From Puccinia triticina (lineage: Eukaryota; Basidiomycota; Pucciniomycetes; Pucciniales; Pucciniaceae): a stretch of 64,000 nucleotides of DNA. The stretch's first letter is position 1; each line of letters starts with the position of its first letter. The stretch lies in contig NC_070558.1 in assembly GCF_026914185.1 (NCBI RefSeq), forward strand, positions 6,085,501-6,149,500. Reading direction: 5' to 3'. Of the stretch, positions 21,864 to 35,845 are shown piece by piece. The translations under genes and the position numbers were made by a program. The notes beneath the pieces were generated by a model, which had not been told where the DNA came from, ran no database searches, and saw only the letters and a program-made list of their open reading frames with translations.

Positions 21864-24800
21864 ATGACAAAGCCCAAGCCCAAGAAGCGCCAACCTCCCG
21901 CCCCATCCACAGAATTTGACCCCTACAATCGTAGAAACCGTCAAAGTGACCTTGTAGCATTCATCACAATGGTCAACCCCGATCATGTACTTCCATCGAA
22001 ACTCAAGATTGATCCCATACGCGACATTGCCAACAACTACGTGGCTATGCTTAGTAAGTTATTTATTTTCTCACTCCAGGGTTTTCCACACCTAAACATT
22101 TAGTTCTTTCCTGGCTCCAGAATCTCGTCAAGCAGAGGAGCCCCCTGAATCACCAACCTCATCTCTCACTTCAATGGAAAGCACGCCGTTGTCGGTAAGA
22201 TCGCCTAACCGGCCAGCAAGGTCACCTGGCCGTTCGGCCCCGAGAATCCCTGACACGCCCTCTCCACCCCCAATAAAAGATCCTCCGCCGCAGCCAAAAT
22301 CAGCCCAACCGCCGGCAAGGAAAGCTTGATCCCCCGCCATCCCCAGCTAGACCATCGGCCAGGGCTGCTCCAGTGAGGTCTGCTGCTAGATCACCGGCAA
22401 GAACTCCGTCAAAAACATCCAAGCGCATCAATCTCAGCGTGTCTGTCTCACCGTCTCCTCAGCGCGGCAGATCCCAAAAAGGAAATTCCAAGCCCCAGCT
22501 GGTCTCGCCTTCTCCCCAAGCCTCTACTCGTGGACGATCCCTGGCAACTCGCAGACGATCCCCGGCAACTCGCGGACAATCCCCGGCAAGACCATCAAAG
22601 CGTAAAACCTCCCCCAGGCAATCTTATTCTCAAAATCGATCCCGATCACCCGCTCCCCAACGGGTCCATTCTTGAAGTTGGTTGCCCAACAAAAAAGCAC
22701 GAGTTCAATCAATGATTCCCACAATCAAACGGCAAGTGACGTTTGCAAGATCCCAGCCCACGAGATACAACGATGATGGAACCTCCAAAGAATCCTTGCA
22801 TGACGATTCATCATCATTATCCAAAGAATTATCCCAAGAATCGTCACAATCAAACAACATGTCCGACTTTCAGTCCAGCGTGTCTGAGTCAAACAACAAC
22901 AGGGCCTCCTGGAAGGGCAAAGCAACCGCCAACTGTCAGTCCAGCGTGTCTGAGTTGGACAACAACAGAGCCTCCAGGAAAGGCAAAGCGACCGCTAAAG
23001 GAAAGAGGAAGCCCCCCCAGAAGCGCGCTACGACTAAGGTAACTCACGGCCGGCCCCGCAGTCAAACAAAGTTAAAATCTGCGCTCATTGTTAAAAAAGT
23101 AAGCTACTTATGTTTCTTTGTTTCTTTTCATCTCTAACATAGCGGTACTGACCTTTTTTTTCTCCCTGAAAGCCAAAAAAGAAGACCAACAGGGAACGCA
23201 TTGAAGAAATTGTATCTACCGTCAACGAGCGTTATAAGGATCAACCTCGGTATATCACACGTTCTGGCCAAGTCCCATCACCGTCCTCGTTTTATTACCC
23301 TGCTCCAAATCAGCGCCCCCCTGATGACCTCTGCTACGCCAAAGAGGGACGACAGGACACAAATTCTTATTCCCGGCCAAAGATTTCACCTTTCTTGCAG
23401 CTACTGCCGGACAGTAATAATTGATCAGAGCAAGATCTCCCGCCATCAAATCCATATAACCCGTGTCCCAAGCGCCGGAGGTACGTTCAACTCCAGGCAG
23501 GAAACCAATTCTATACCACCCCGGGTCTTAATCAACCAGGTGATCAAGATCGGTCTCATGAATGGTGTTTTACCCCCGCCCCAGTTCCGTTCTGTTCCTC
23601 TCCTGCGGAAACCCAACGCCGTAATTCGGACTGCTACCAGCCCAATTCCCCGGCAGTGTCAGCTTCCTACTCCTACCAGCCAAATTCCTACTCCTTCTAG
23701 TCCAATTCCCCGGCCCAGCCCAATGTAGCGCCAACCTACGGTTATCAGTCTAATGTAGCACCTTCCTACGGATATCCGACTGACAATCCTGCCAACACAT
23801 TCCAGTCCAATTCAACCCCGGCTTTTAATGGATACAAACCCTTGTCGACACATTTTGATCATACTCCTCAGAGATTTGAAGTGAGTGATACATCACACTT
23901 GAGATTCTCTTCTATTCACACTAACGGCCTTGTTTGACCTCTGCGCCTAGACCGCAGGAGCCACAGGCAGCCAAAAGCAAGGGGAGTCAAGTGGCCCAAA
24001 GCCTTTCGACTACTCACAGTATTGGAATCCCGTTACCCAATCATATCTCACGTCAACTCAACCCAGCAATCAGGCGCCAATATCGGCTCCACCGAAAGAT
24101 TCAAGCTGCACATTCAACTTCTCTTGTCCATCCAGTAACCAGGAAACCGCGCCGGCCCCTACTCAAGAAAAGCGGCTGCCGCCACCACCACCCAGTAGAT
24201 TGGGCCAGTCAGTCTCGGCTCCTCATCCCAGTCTCATCGCAGCGCCGCCGCCATCGAGTCAATTCTCAGCGCCAACACCTCAGTTTGCAGGGCTCTCACC
24301 TGCGCCGCCACCGCTATCCAGTCAATTTGGCCAGTCAGTGACAACAGCTCAACGTAGTCACTTCGCCCAGTCCGCGGCACCACCCGTGCAGCCACCAATA
24401 TCAAGTCAATTCGGCCAGTCAGCGTCAACAACTCAGCCTAAACCTAGTCTCTACGCCCATTCTGCGGCACCACCCCCGCCACCGCCATCCTGTCGATTCG
24501 GCCAGTCAGCGCCAGCAGCTCAGCCCAGTCATTTTGGCCATTTCTCGCAGCCGAGTCAGTTCAGTATGAACTCACAGCTCAGTCTGTCCGGTCAGTCCTC
24601 ACTGTTGACTGCCACTCCCTTCAAGCCAACAATTTCCCAGCCCACCACAAATAACCCATTCATGCCGCCGAGTGCCTCGACTTCCTTCTGGGATCCAAAG
24701 GCGATACCACCACCTCAAGTCAGCCTTGGCATCCAATCCCGCCCTGGTCCCAGCCCAGTCTGCCATAAAGACAAAGGCAACTCTTTTTCCCCAGCCACAG

Positions 24801-25166
24801 CAACCCAACCCCGTCCCTCTTTTTCCTGCGCCTCAGCAGCCTCATTGGGGTGAGGGTAAACAGGCTAAAAGTAAGTCTGCTCAAAGAGCACGATTGCAAG
24901 CCTATCAATGCAACTTTCCTTCTCCACCCACTTCCCCCACATTCATCGCTCCTCAAGATTCCAACGTTGATGATTTATTGGCCGCTGTTTCCCGCCTTAA
25001 TATCATTCGTCCGATTGTTCCAATTCGTCGAAAAAATGAGAAAACCACAGTTCGCTTCGCTGACGATCATTCCTTATTGACTCATGCGCATCAAATACTA
25101 GCCAACTTTCTCGGCAACAATGAAGATTTGCGGACAATTGATCCGCAGCTCCTTTCCAATCCTCCT
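21864..25166 (+). pseudogene. Pro/Ser-rich protein with SQFGQS repeats, 5' part of a transposon-split gene
   Basis: ATG at 21,864 opens a basic N terminus (MTKPKPKKRQ). Exons are 21,864-22,053, 22,121-23,098, 23,173-23,880 and 23,951-25,166, each joined in frame by GTAAGY/GTGAGT donors and AG acceptors. Exon 2 is rich in SPAR/RSP repeats. Exon 4 has four SxxFGQS blocks between Pro-rich spacers, similar in style to FG nucleoporin repeats. The end is an acidic/hydrophobic segment (DDLLAAVSRLNII, ILANFLGNNEDLRTI). Breaks: stop and shift at about 22,328, TGA at 22,673-22,675, TGA at about 23,422, TAG at about 23,699, and a shift at about 24,720. The frame is cut at 25,166 by a CACTA-ended element and resumes at 37,537. 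I do not recognise the family. Confidence 0.6.
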
Positions 25167-25851
25167 CACTACCAAGATGGATGAATTTGCGATGTCGTAT
25201 ATTGATCAATATAGCGTATATTGATCAATTCATGTTGATCAATTTTTTTTTTTATTATTCCTCTTGATACCTTTGTCTGTTTTCCATGTCTCCTTGATAC
25301 TATTCTATAATCTCTCTCCTTCTGCCTGTGTTAGCTTCAAGCCACAGGAATTTTTTTTTTCTTTTGCCTGATAACATTCATAAATTTCTACATACACCAC
25401 TCAATTCTTCCTGAAAAAAAGACGTTGCAAGTTTGAGGATTAATCCAGGGTAGCTGAGGGGTCTCAAATTTTTTTTCTTTTTTTTTTTTATTTCAACAAT
25501 TGATGTTATCAGAAGTCTCCAAATCGACTTTTTTTTCAAAAGAGGAAAAACATTGACCCCTGGACTCTCTCATGATACCATCCTGCACACATTTTTAATT
25601 TGGCTGGTTGAACTTGCTCAAGATATTGCATATCATACTTGAAGTGCTACATGCATAGAAGGCCTTTTTGAAATTAGTTTACCATGGTTTAGCATATTTT
25701 TGTCAGGTTCTTTTTTTTATCTACTTTTGTTATCAACCACAGATTAATGAGGAATATTTCCACATAAAATTTCATCGGACAATTTTTCTGCATATAAAAC
25801 CCAGAAATATTTTAAAATATAATTTATTTGGGGTCGCATCCATTATGCAGC
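25167..25851 (+). repeat. Left inverted arm of the CACTA-type element
   Basis: This non-satellite arm is the reverse complement of 36,889-37,533 with only scattered differences (for example GATGTCGTAT against GATGTTGTAT) plus a short AT-rich insertion near 25,810. It includes T-rich tracts and the palindromic ATTGATCAAT sites. The satellite begins directly after it. Confidence 0.85.
25201..25240 (+). promoter_or_regulatory. Subterminal palindromic ATTGATCAAT motifs (candidate transposase sites)
   Basis: The 10-bp palindrome ATTGATCAAT occurs at 25,201-25,210 and 25,220-25,229, with a one-base variant at about 25,234. Matching sites lie at 37,476-37,485 and 37,490-37,499 in the right arm. CACTA elements usually carry short repeated subterminal sites bound by their TNPA-type protein; that role is inferred here. 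Confidence 0.45.
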
Positions 25852-28012
25852 AGCAACAATGTGATCAGTTCCCAAATATCACTAATTTGGTAGTTTCTGG
25901 CCCTTTCTGCCACTATATCTCAACACAGCGTGGGAGTTCTTCCATGATATTGGTATCAAAATGATCAATAGCCCCCAAGGATTCATTTTGTACCTTAAAT
26001 TACCACATAACCCAAATGTAGCAGCTACAATCTGATCAGTTGCCAAATGTCACTAATTTGGTAGTTTCTTGGTGTTGCTGCCACTATATCTCAACACAGC
26101 CTGGAAGTTGTTCCATGATATTGGTATCATAATGATCAATAGCCACCAAGGATTCATTGTGTACCTTGAATGACCACAAAACCTCCAAATGTAGCAGCCA
26201 GGATGTGACCAGTTGCCATATCTCACTAATTTGGTAGTTTCTTGGTGTTTCTGCCACTATATCTCAGCGCAGCATGGGAGTTCTTCCATGATATTGGTAC
26301 CAAGATGATCAAATGCCCTCAAAGATTGATTGAGTACCTCCAATGACCACAAAACCCCCAATTGTAGCAGGCACAATGTGATCAGTTGCAAAATATCACT
26401 AATTTGGTAGTTTCTTGGTGTTTCTGCCACTATATCTCATCACAGCATGGGAGTTCTTCCATGATATTGGTACCAAAATGATCACATGCCCTCAAACATT
26501 CATTGAGTACCTTGTGTGACCACAAAACCCCCAAATGTAGCAGCCACAATGTGATCAGTTGCCAAATATCACTAATTTGGTGTTTCTGCCACTATATCTC
26601 AGCGCACCATGGGAGTTCTTCCATGATATTGGTAACAAAATGATCACATGCCCCTCAAGATTCATTGTGTACCTTGAATGACCACAATACCCCCAAATGT
26701 AGCAGCCACACTGTGATCAGTTGCAAAATATCACTAATTTGGTAGTTCCTTCGTGTTTCTGCCACTATGTCTCAGTGCAGCATGGGAGTTCTCCCATGAT
26801 ATTGGTACCAAAATGATCACATGCCCTCAGAAATACATTGTGTACCTTTAATGACCACAAAAACCCCAAATGTAGCAACTACAAAGTGATCGGTTCCCAA
26901 ATATCATTAATTTGGTAGTTTCTTGGTGTTGCCGCCACTATATCTCATCACCGCATGGGATTTCTTCCATGATATTGGTACCAAAATGTTCACATGCCCT
27001 CAAACGTTCATTGAGTACCTTTTGTGACCACAAAACCCCCAAATGTAGCAGCCACAATGTGATCAGTTGCCAAATATCACTAATTTGGTGTTTCTGCCAC
27101 TATATCTCAGCGCAGCATGGGAGTTCTTCCATGATATTGGTAACAAAATGATCACATGCCCCTGAAGATTCATTGTGTACCTTTAATGACCAAAATACCC
27201 CCAAATGTAGCAGCCACACTGTGATCAGTTGCAAAATATCACTAATTTGGTAGTTCCTTTGTGTTTCTGCCACTATATCTCAGTGCAGCATGGGAGTTCT
27301 TCCATGATATTGGTACCAAAATGATCACATGCCCTCAGAAATTGATTGTGTACCTTGAATGACCACAAAATCCCCAAATGTAGCAGCTAAAAAGTGATCA
27401 GTTGCCAAATATCACTAATTTGGTTGTTTCTTGGTGTTTCTGCCACCATATCTCAGCGCAGCATGGGAGTTCTTCCATGATATTGGTACCAAAATGATCA
27501 AATGCCCTCAAAAATTCATTGAGTACCTTGTATGACTACAATACCCCCAAATGTAGGACCCACACTGTGATCAGCCGCAAAATATCACTAATTTGGTAGT
27601 TTCTTGGTGTTTCTGCCACTATATCTCAGCACAGCATGGGAGTTCTTCCATGATATTGGTAACAAAATGATCACACGCCCTCAAACATTTATTGAGGCCC
27701 TTGGGTGACCACAAAACCCCCAAATGTAGCAGCCACAATGTGTTCAGTTGCCAAATATCACTAATTTGGTAGTTGCTTGGTGTTTCTGCCAGTATATCTC
27801 AGCCCCGCGTGGGAGTTCTTCCATGATATTGGTACCAAAATTATCACATGCCCCTGAAGATTCATTGTGTACCTTGAATGATCACAAAACCCCCAAATGT
27901 AGCAGCCACAATGTGATCAGTTGACAAATAACACTAATTTGGTAGTTTCTTGATGTTTCTGCCACTATATCTCAGCACAGCGTGGGAGTTCTTCCATTAT
28001 ACTGGTACCAAA

Positions 28013-30960
28013 ATGGCCCAATGCCTTCAAAGATTCATTGAGTACCTTGGATGACCACAAAACCCCCAAATGTAGAGCCACAATGTGATCATTTGCCAAA
28101 TATCACCAATTTGGTAATTTCTTGGTGTTTCTGCCACTGTATCTCAGCGCAGCATAGGAGTTCTTCCATGATATTGGTACCAAAATGATCAAATGCCCTC
28201 AAACATCCATTGAGTATCTTGGATGACCAGTAAACCCCCAAATTGGATGACCACAAAACCCCCAAATGTAGCAGCCACAATCTGATCAGTTGACAAATAT
28301 CATTCATTTGGTAGTTTCTTGGTGTTTCCACCACTATATCTCAGCACAGCGTGGGAGCTTTTCCATGATATTGGTACCAAAATGATTAATCCCCGCTGAA
28401 GATTCATTGTGTACCTTGAATGACCACAAAACCCCCAAATGTAGCAGGGACACTGTGATCAGTTGCCAAATATCACTAATTTGGTAGTTTCTTGGTGTTT
28501 CTGCCACTATATCTCAGCACATCGTAGGAGTTCTTCCATGATATTGGTACCAAAATGATGAATCCCCGCTGAAGATTTATTATGTACCTTGGATGACCAC
28601 AAAACCCCAGTTGTAGCAGCCACAATGTGATCAGTTGCCAAATATCACTAATTTGGTAGTTTCTTGGTGTTTCTGCCACTATATCTCAGCGCAGCATGGG
28701 AGTTCTTCCATGATATTGGTACCAAGATGATTATTCACCCCTGAAGATTCATTGTGAACCTTGAATGACCACAAAACCCCCAAATGTAGCAGCGACAGTG
28801 TGATCAGTTGCCAAATGTCACTAATTTGGTAGTTTCTTGGTGTTTCAGCCACTATATCTCAGTGCAGCATGGGAGTTCTTCCATGATATTGGTACCAAAA
28901 TGATCACATGCCCTCAAACATTCATTGTGTACCTTGAATGACCACAAAACCCCCAAATGTAGCAGCGACACTGTGATCAGTTGCCAAATATCACTAATTT
29001 GGTAGTTTCTTGTTGTTTCCGCCACTATATCTCAGCACAGCGTAGGAGTTCTTCCATGATATTGGTACCAAATTGATTAATCACCCCTGAAGATTTATTA
29101 TGTACCTTGGATGACCACAAAACCCCAGTTGTAGCAGCCACAATGTGATCAGTTGCCAAATATCACTAATTTGGTAGTTTCTTGGTGTTGCTGCCACTAT
29201 ATCTCAGCGCAGCATGGGAGTTCTTCCATGATATTGGTACCAAAATGATTATTCACCCCTGAAGATTCATTGTGAACCTTGAATGACCACAAAACCCCCA
29301 GATGTAGCAGCGACAGTGTGATCAGTTGCCAAATGTCACTAATTTGGTAGTTTCTTGGTGTTTCAGCCACTATATCTCAGTGCAGCATGGGAGTTCTTCC
29401 ATGATATTGGTACCACAATGATCACATGCCCTCAAACATTCATTGAGTATCTTGGATGACCACAAAACCCCCAAATGTAGCAGCCACCATGTGATCAGTT
29501 GCCAAATATCACTAATTTGGTAGTTTCTTGATATTTCTGCCACTATATCTCAGCCCCGCGTGGGAGTTCGTCCATGATATTGGTACCAAAATTATCACAC
29601 AAAACCCCTCAATGTAGCAGCCACAATGTGATCAGTTGCCAAATATCACTAATTTGGTGTTTCTGCCACTAGTATATCTCAGCGCAGCATGGGAGTTCTT
29701 CCATGATATTGGTAAAAAAAAGATCACATGCCCCTGAAGATTAATTGTGTACCTTGAAAGGCCACAATAACCCCAAATGTAGCAGCCACACTGTGATCAG
29801 GTGCAAAATATTACTAATTTGGTAGTTTCTTGGTGTTTCTGCCACTAAATCCCAGCGCAGCGTGGGATTTCTTCCATGATATTGGTACGAAAACTATCAC
29901 ATGCCCCTGAAGATTTATTGTGTACCTTGAATGACCACAAAAACCGCAAATGTAGCAGCTAAAAAGTGATCAGTTGCCAAATATCACTAATTTGGTAGTT
30001 TCTTGGTGTTTCTGCCACGATATCTCCGCCCAGCATGGGAGTTCTTCCATGATACTGGTACCAAAATGATCCAATGCCTTCAAAGATTCATTGGTACCTT
30101 GGATGACCACAAAACCCCCAAATGTAGAGCCACAATGTGATCATTTGCCAAATATCACTAATTTGGTAGTTTCTTGGTGTTTCTGCCACTATATCTCAGC
30201 GCAGCATAGGAGTTCTTCCATGATATTGGTACGAAAATGATCAAATGCCCTCAAACATCCATTGAGTATCTTGGATGACCACAAAACCCCAAAATTGGAT
30301 GACCACAAAACCCCCAAATGTAGCAGCCACAATCTGATCAGTTGACAAATATCACTAATTTGGTAGTTTCTTGGTGTTTCGGCCACTATATCTCAGCACA
30401 GCGTGGGAGTTGTTCCATGATGTTGGTGCCAAAATGATTATTCCCTGCTGAAGATTCATTGTGTACCTTGAATGACCACAAAACCCCCAAATATAGCAGG
30501 GACACTGTGATCAGTTGCCAAATATCACTAATTTGGTAGTTTCTTGGTGTTTCTGCCACTATATCTCAGCACATCGTAGGAGTTCTTCCATGATATTGGT
30601 ACCAAAATGATGAATCCCCGCTGAAGATTCATTGTGTACCTTGGATGACCACAAAACCCCAGTTGTAGCAGCCACAATGTGATCAGTTGCCAAATATCAC
30701 TAATTTGGTAGTTTCTTGGTGTTTCTGCCACTATATCTCAGCGCAGCATGGGAGTTCTTCCATGATATTGGAACCAAAATGATTATTCATCCCTGAAGAT
30801 TCATTGTGTACCTTGATTGACCACAAAACCCCCAAATGTAGCAGCGACAGTGTGATCAGTTGCCAAATGTCACTAATTTGGTAGTTTCTTGGTGTTTCGG
30901 CCACTATATCTCAGTGCAGCATGGGAGTTCTTCCATGATATTGGTACCAAAATGGTCACA
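28013..30960 (+). repeat. Higher-order repeat, period about 2,052 bp (12 monomers)
   Basis: Private variants recur at a constant offset. TGTAGAGCCACAATG is at 28,071 and 30,123. A partial extra unit with a doubled TGGATGACCA block is at about 28,223-28,260 and 30,275-30,310. AGCGACAGTGTGATC is at 28,791 and 30,842. A shorter period of about 510-518 bp (three monomers) is also visible, for example 26,573 against 27,081 and 28,611 against 29,129. This shows stepwise block amplification. Confidence 0.75.
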
Positions 30961-33505
30961 TGCCCTCAAAAATTCATTGAGTATCTTGGATGACCACAAA
31001 ACTTCCAAATGTAGCAGCCAGCATGTGATCAGTTGACAAATATCACTAATTTGGTAGTTTCTTGGTGTTTCTGCCACTATATCTAAGCACAGCGTGAGAG
31101 TTCTTCCATGATATTGGTACCAAAATGATCAATCACCGCTGAAGATACATTGTGTACCTTGAATGACCACAAAACCCCCAAATGTAGCAGCGACACTGTG
31201 ATCAGTTGCCAAATATCACTAATTTGGTAGTTTCTTGGTGTTTCACCCACTATATCTCAGTGCAGCATGGGAGTTCTTCCATGATATTAGTACCAAAATG
31301 ATCACATGCCCTCAAACATTCATTGAGTATCTTGGATGACCACAAAACCCCCAAATGTAGCAGCCACCATGTGATCAGTTGCCAAATATCACTAATTTGG
31401 TAGTTTCTTGATGTTTCTGCCACTATATCTCAGCCCCGCGTGGGAGTTCTTCCATGATATTGGTACCAAAATTATCAAAAGCCCCTGAAGATTCATTGTG
31501 TACCTTGAATGACCACAGAACCCCCAAATGTAGCAGCCACAATGTGATCAGTTGCCAAATATCACTAATTTGGTAGTTTCTTGATGTTTCTGCCACTATA
31601 TCTCAGCACAGCGTTGGATTTCTTCAATAGTATTTGTACCAAAATGATCACATGCCCTCAAACATTCATTGAGTACCTTGGATGACCACAAAACCCCCAA
31701 ATGTAGCAGCCACCATGTGATCAGTTGCCAAATATCACTAATTTGGTAGTTTCTTGGTGTTTCTGCCACTATATCTCAGCGCAGCGTGGGAGTTCTTCCA
31801 TGATATTGGTACCAAAATTATCACATGCCCCTGAAGATGCATTGTGTACCTTGAATGACCACAAAACCCCCAAATGTAGCAGCCACAATGTGATCAGTCG
31901 CCAAATATCACTAATTTGGTAGTTTCTTGATGTTTCTGCCACTATATCTCAGCACAGCGTGGGAGTTCTTCAATGGTATTTGTACCAAAATGATCACATG
32001 CCCTCAAAGTTTCATTGAGTACCTTGGATGACCACAAAACCCCCAAATGTAGCAGCGACAGTGTGGTAAGTTGCCAAATGTCACTAATTTGGTAGTTTCT
32101 TGGTGTTTTGGCCACTATATCTCAGTGCAGCATGGGAGGTCTTCCATGATATTGGTACCAAAATGATTAATCACCGCTGAAGATTCATTGTGCACCTTGA
32201 ATTACCACAAAACCCCCAAATGTAGCAGCAACACTGATCAGTTGCCAAATATCACTAATTTGGTAGTTTCTTGGTGTTTCCGCCACTATATCTCAGCACA
32301 GCGTGAGAGATCTTCCATGATATTGGTACCAAAATGATTGATCACCGCTGAAGATTCATTGTGTACCTTGAATGACCACAAAACCCCCAAATGTAGCAGC
32401 AACACTGTGATCAGTTGCCAAATATCACTAATTTGGTAGTTTCTTGGTGTTTCTGCCACTATATCTCAGCACAGCATAGGAGTTCTTCCATGATATTGGG
32501 AACAAAATGATCAAATGCCCTCAAACATCCATTGAGTATCTTCGATGACCACAAAACCCCCAAATGTAGCAGCCACCATGTGATCAGTTGCCAAATATCA
32601 CTAATTTGGTAGTTTCTTGGTGTTTCTGCCAGTATATCTCAGCCCTGCGTGGGAGTTCTTCCATGATATTGGTACCAAAATTATCACATGCCCCTATAGA
32701 TGCATTGTGTACCTTGAATGACCACAAAACCCCCAAATTTAGCAGCCACAATGTGATCAGTTGACAAATAACACTAATTTGGTAGTTTCTTGATGTTTCT
32801 GCCACTATATCTCAGCACAGCGTGGGAGTTCTTCCATGATATTTGTGCCAAAATGATCACATTCCCTCAAGCGTTCATTGGGTACCTTGGATGACCACAA
32901 AACCCCCAATTAAATGTAACAGCCACAATGTGATCAGTTGCTAAATATCACTAATTTGGTAGTTTCTTGGTGTTTCTGCCACTATATCTCAGGCCGGCAT
33001 GGGAGTTCTTCCATGATATTGTTACCAAAATGATCAAATGGCCCTGAAGATTTATTGTGTACCTTGGATGACCACAAAACCCCCAAATGTAGCAGCCACA
33101 ATGTGATCAGTTGCCAAATATCACTAATTTGGTAATTTCTTGGTGTTTCTGCCACTATCTCTCCGCCCAGCATGGGAGTTCTTCCATGATATAGGTATAT
33201 CAAAATGATCACCTGCCCTCAAATATTCATTGAGTACCTTGGATGACCACAAAACCCCCAAATGTAGCAGCCACAATGTGATCAGTTGACAAATATCACT
33301 AATTTGGTAGTTTCTTGATGTTTCTGCCACTATATCTCAGCACCGCGTGGGAGTTCTTCCATGATATTTTTACCAAAATGATCACATGCCCCTAAGCATT
33401 CATTTTGTACCTTGGATGACCACAAAACCCCCAAATGTAGCAGCCACAATGTGATCAGTTGCCAAATATCACTAATTTGGTAGTTTCTTGGTGTCTGCAA
33501 CTATA

Positions 33506-34472
33506 TGTCAGCCGGCTACGCAGCGCAAGCCAGCGTAACAATTATACAAATGATTATAAATAAAATTTCACGTTTTTTGTGTGACAGATGTCTATGTAAT
33601 CTGTCACATATAATATAAAAATATAATAAATACATAAAAATATATTGTACATATAATTTAATATTGATAGTTATCTTTAAAAATAGATAATATTGGTAAT
33701 ATACTCCGGGTGAAGTATAAAGTACACCCGGGTGAGCAAGTTACACCTGTCAAAGATATTCAAGTGACACGTGTCCAGGGTCCGGTAATTTTAGAGAGAT
33801 TATACTCAAGTACGATCTTATAGATAAAGACTTCCCCATCAGAATTCAAGATGAACAGACCAACATCGATAACTAACCGCGCCCCAATCAAGCACGAGAA
33901 AAGATAGATTGACGGATATCAACGGCCCCATTGCAAGACAAAGGATCATCGAGCGATAGTTACCGCCCCAGTCCGTAGTCTTTGAAGAGACTTCCCCATT
34001 GAAATTGGATACATTTCGGATATATAAAGAGGTCCGTTCTCCCTCTTCTCTTTTCTCCTCAGCTTAAGACAACCGACCGACATTCTACTACCAGCTTCGC
34101 ATTGATATTTTATCAGTTTTGATCGATCTCGTCTTCCAACAGTCTCAGTCTATAGCCTTCCGTAAATTCTCGATCCTCTTTTGCTGCGATAAAAGATTGG
34201 TTCTTTCATATAAGTAAGTAAGAACCCTTTTCTTCTTATCGCCGCTACTTCCTTTTTACCCGTAAGACTGGGAACAGAACAACACCTGCTAGCAAGCCCC
34301 AGCAGTTATCCTTGGAGGGATCAAAACTACCCCTGTTTGCAGGCCCCTCCTTAAAAATATATTTCTTTTATTTTATTTATTCAAACTAAAAACAACCCCA
34401 AACAATCCATTTTATTCACTATCTCCTGGTGTAGCTAGAGGAACCTTGTTCTTGGCATCACCGAGGCTGACA
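33506..34472 (+). mobile_element. Solo LTR (967 bp) inserted in the satellite
   Basis: The sequence begins TGTCAGCC and ends GGCTGACA, an 8-bp inverted terminus. It is flanked on both sides by CTATA (33,501-33,505 and 34,473-34,477), a 5-bp target duplication cut from the satellite's own CACTATATCTCAG. A TATA-like box (TATATAAAGA, 34,021) and a CT-rich start region lie in the middle, as expected for an LTR promoter. Its right end is related to the LTR at 1-163. The internal region was presumably lost by LTR-LTR recombination. Confidence 0.9.
34021..34030 (+). promoter_or_regulatory. TATA-like box of the solo LTR
   Basis: TATATAAAGA is followed within about 30-40 bp by CT-rich sequence (CCCTCTTCTCTTTTCTCC), a plausible U3/R promoter layout. 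Confidence 0.5.
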
Positions 34473-35815
34473 CTATATCTCAGGCCAGCATGGGAGTTCT
34501 TCCATGATATTGGTACCAAACTGATCAAATGGCCCTGAAGATTCATTGTGTACCTTGGATGACCACAAAACCCCCAAATGTAGCAGCCACAATGTGATCA
34601 GTTGACGAATATCACTAATTTGGTAGTTTCTTGATGTTTCTGCCACTATATCTCAGCACAGCGTGGGAGTTCTTCCATGATATTGGTACCAAAATGATTA
34701 ATTCCCGCTGAAGATTCATTGTGTACCTTTAATGACCACAAAACCCCCAAATGTAGCAGCAACACTGTGATCAGTTGCCAAATATCACTAATTTGGTAGT
34801 TTCTTGGTGTTTCCGCCACTATATCTCAGCACAGCGTAGGAGTTCTTCCATAATATTGGTACCAAAATGATTAATCACCGCTGAAGATTCATTTTGTACC
34901 TTGAATGACCACAAAACCCCCAAATGTAGCAGCAACACTGATCAGTTGCCAAATATCACTAAGTTGGTAGTTTCTTGGTGTGGCCACTATATCTCAGTGC
35001 AGCATGGGAGTTCTTCCATGATATTGGTACCAAAATGATCACATGCCCTCAAACATTCATTGAGTATCTTGGATGACCACAAAACCCCCAAATGTAGCAG
35101 CCACAATGTGATCAGTTGCCAAATATCACTAATTTGGTAGTTTCTTGATGTTTCTGCCACTATATCTCAGCCCCGGATGGGAGTTCTTCTATGATATCGG
35201 TACCAAAATTATCACATGACCCTGAAGATTCATTGTGTACCTTGAATGACCACAAAACCCCCAAATGTAGCAGCCACAATGTGATCAGTTGCCAAATATC
35301 AATAATTTGGTAGTTTCTTGGTGTTTCTGCCACTATATCTCAAAGCAGCCTGGGAGTTCTTCCATGATATTTGTACCAAAATAATCACATGCCCCTAAGC
35401 ATTCATTGTGTACCTTGGATGACCACCAAACCCCCAAATGTACCAGCCACACTGTGATCAGTTGCAAAATATCACTAATTTGGTAGTTCCTTCGTGTTTC
35501 TGCCACTATATCTCAGTGCAGCATGGGAGTTCTTCCATGATATTGGTACCAAAATGATCACATGCCCTCAGAAATTCATTGTGTACCTTGAATGACCACA
35601 AAATCCCCAAATGTAGCAGCTACAAAGTGATCAGTTGCCAAATATCACTAATTTGGTAGTTTCTTGGTGTTTCTGCCACTATATCTCAGCTCAGCGTGGG
35701 AGTTCTTCCATGATGTTGGTACCAAAATGATCAAACCCCCCTGAAGATTCATGGTGTACCTTGAATGACCACAATACCCCGAAATGTAGCAGCCACACTG
35801 TGATCAGTTGCCAAA

Positions 35816-35845
35816 TTAGTGATATTTGGCAACCATTCACATTGT
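35816..35845. repeat. Satellite orientation switch at the monomer hairpin
   Basis: Up to about 35,815 the monomers read GATCAGTTGCCAAAT; directly after they read CCAAATTAGTGATATTTGGCAAC, the reverse complement of the monomer hairpin block. From here to 36,888 all copies are inverted. The junction lies in the palindromic CCAAAT...ATTTGG core, as expected if a foldback at that hairpin produced the inversion. Confidence 0.8.
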
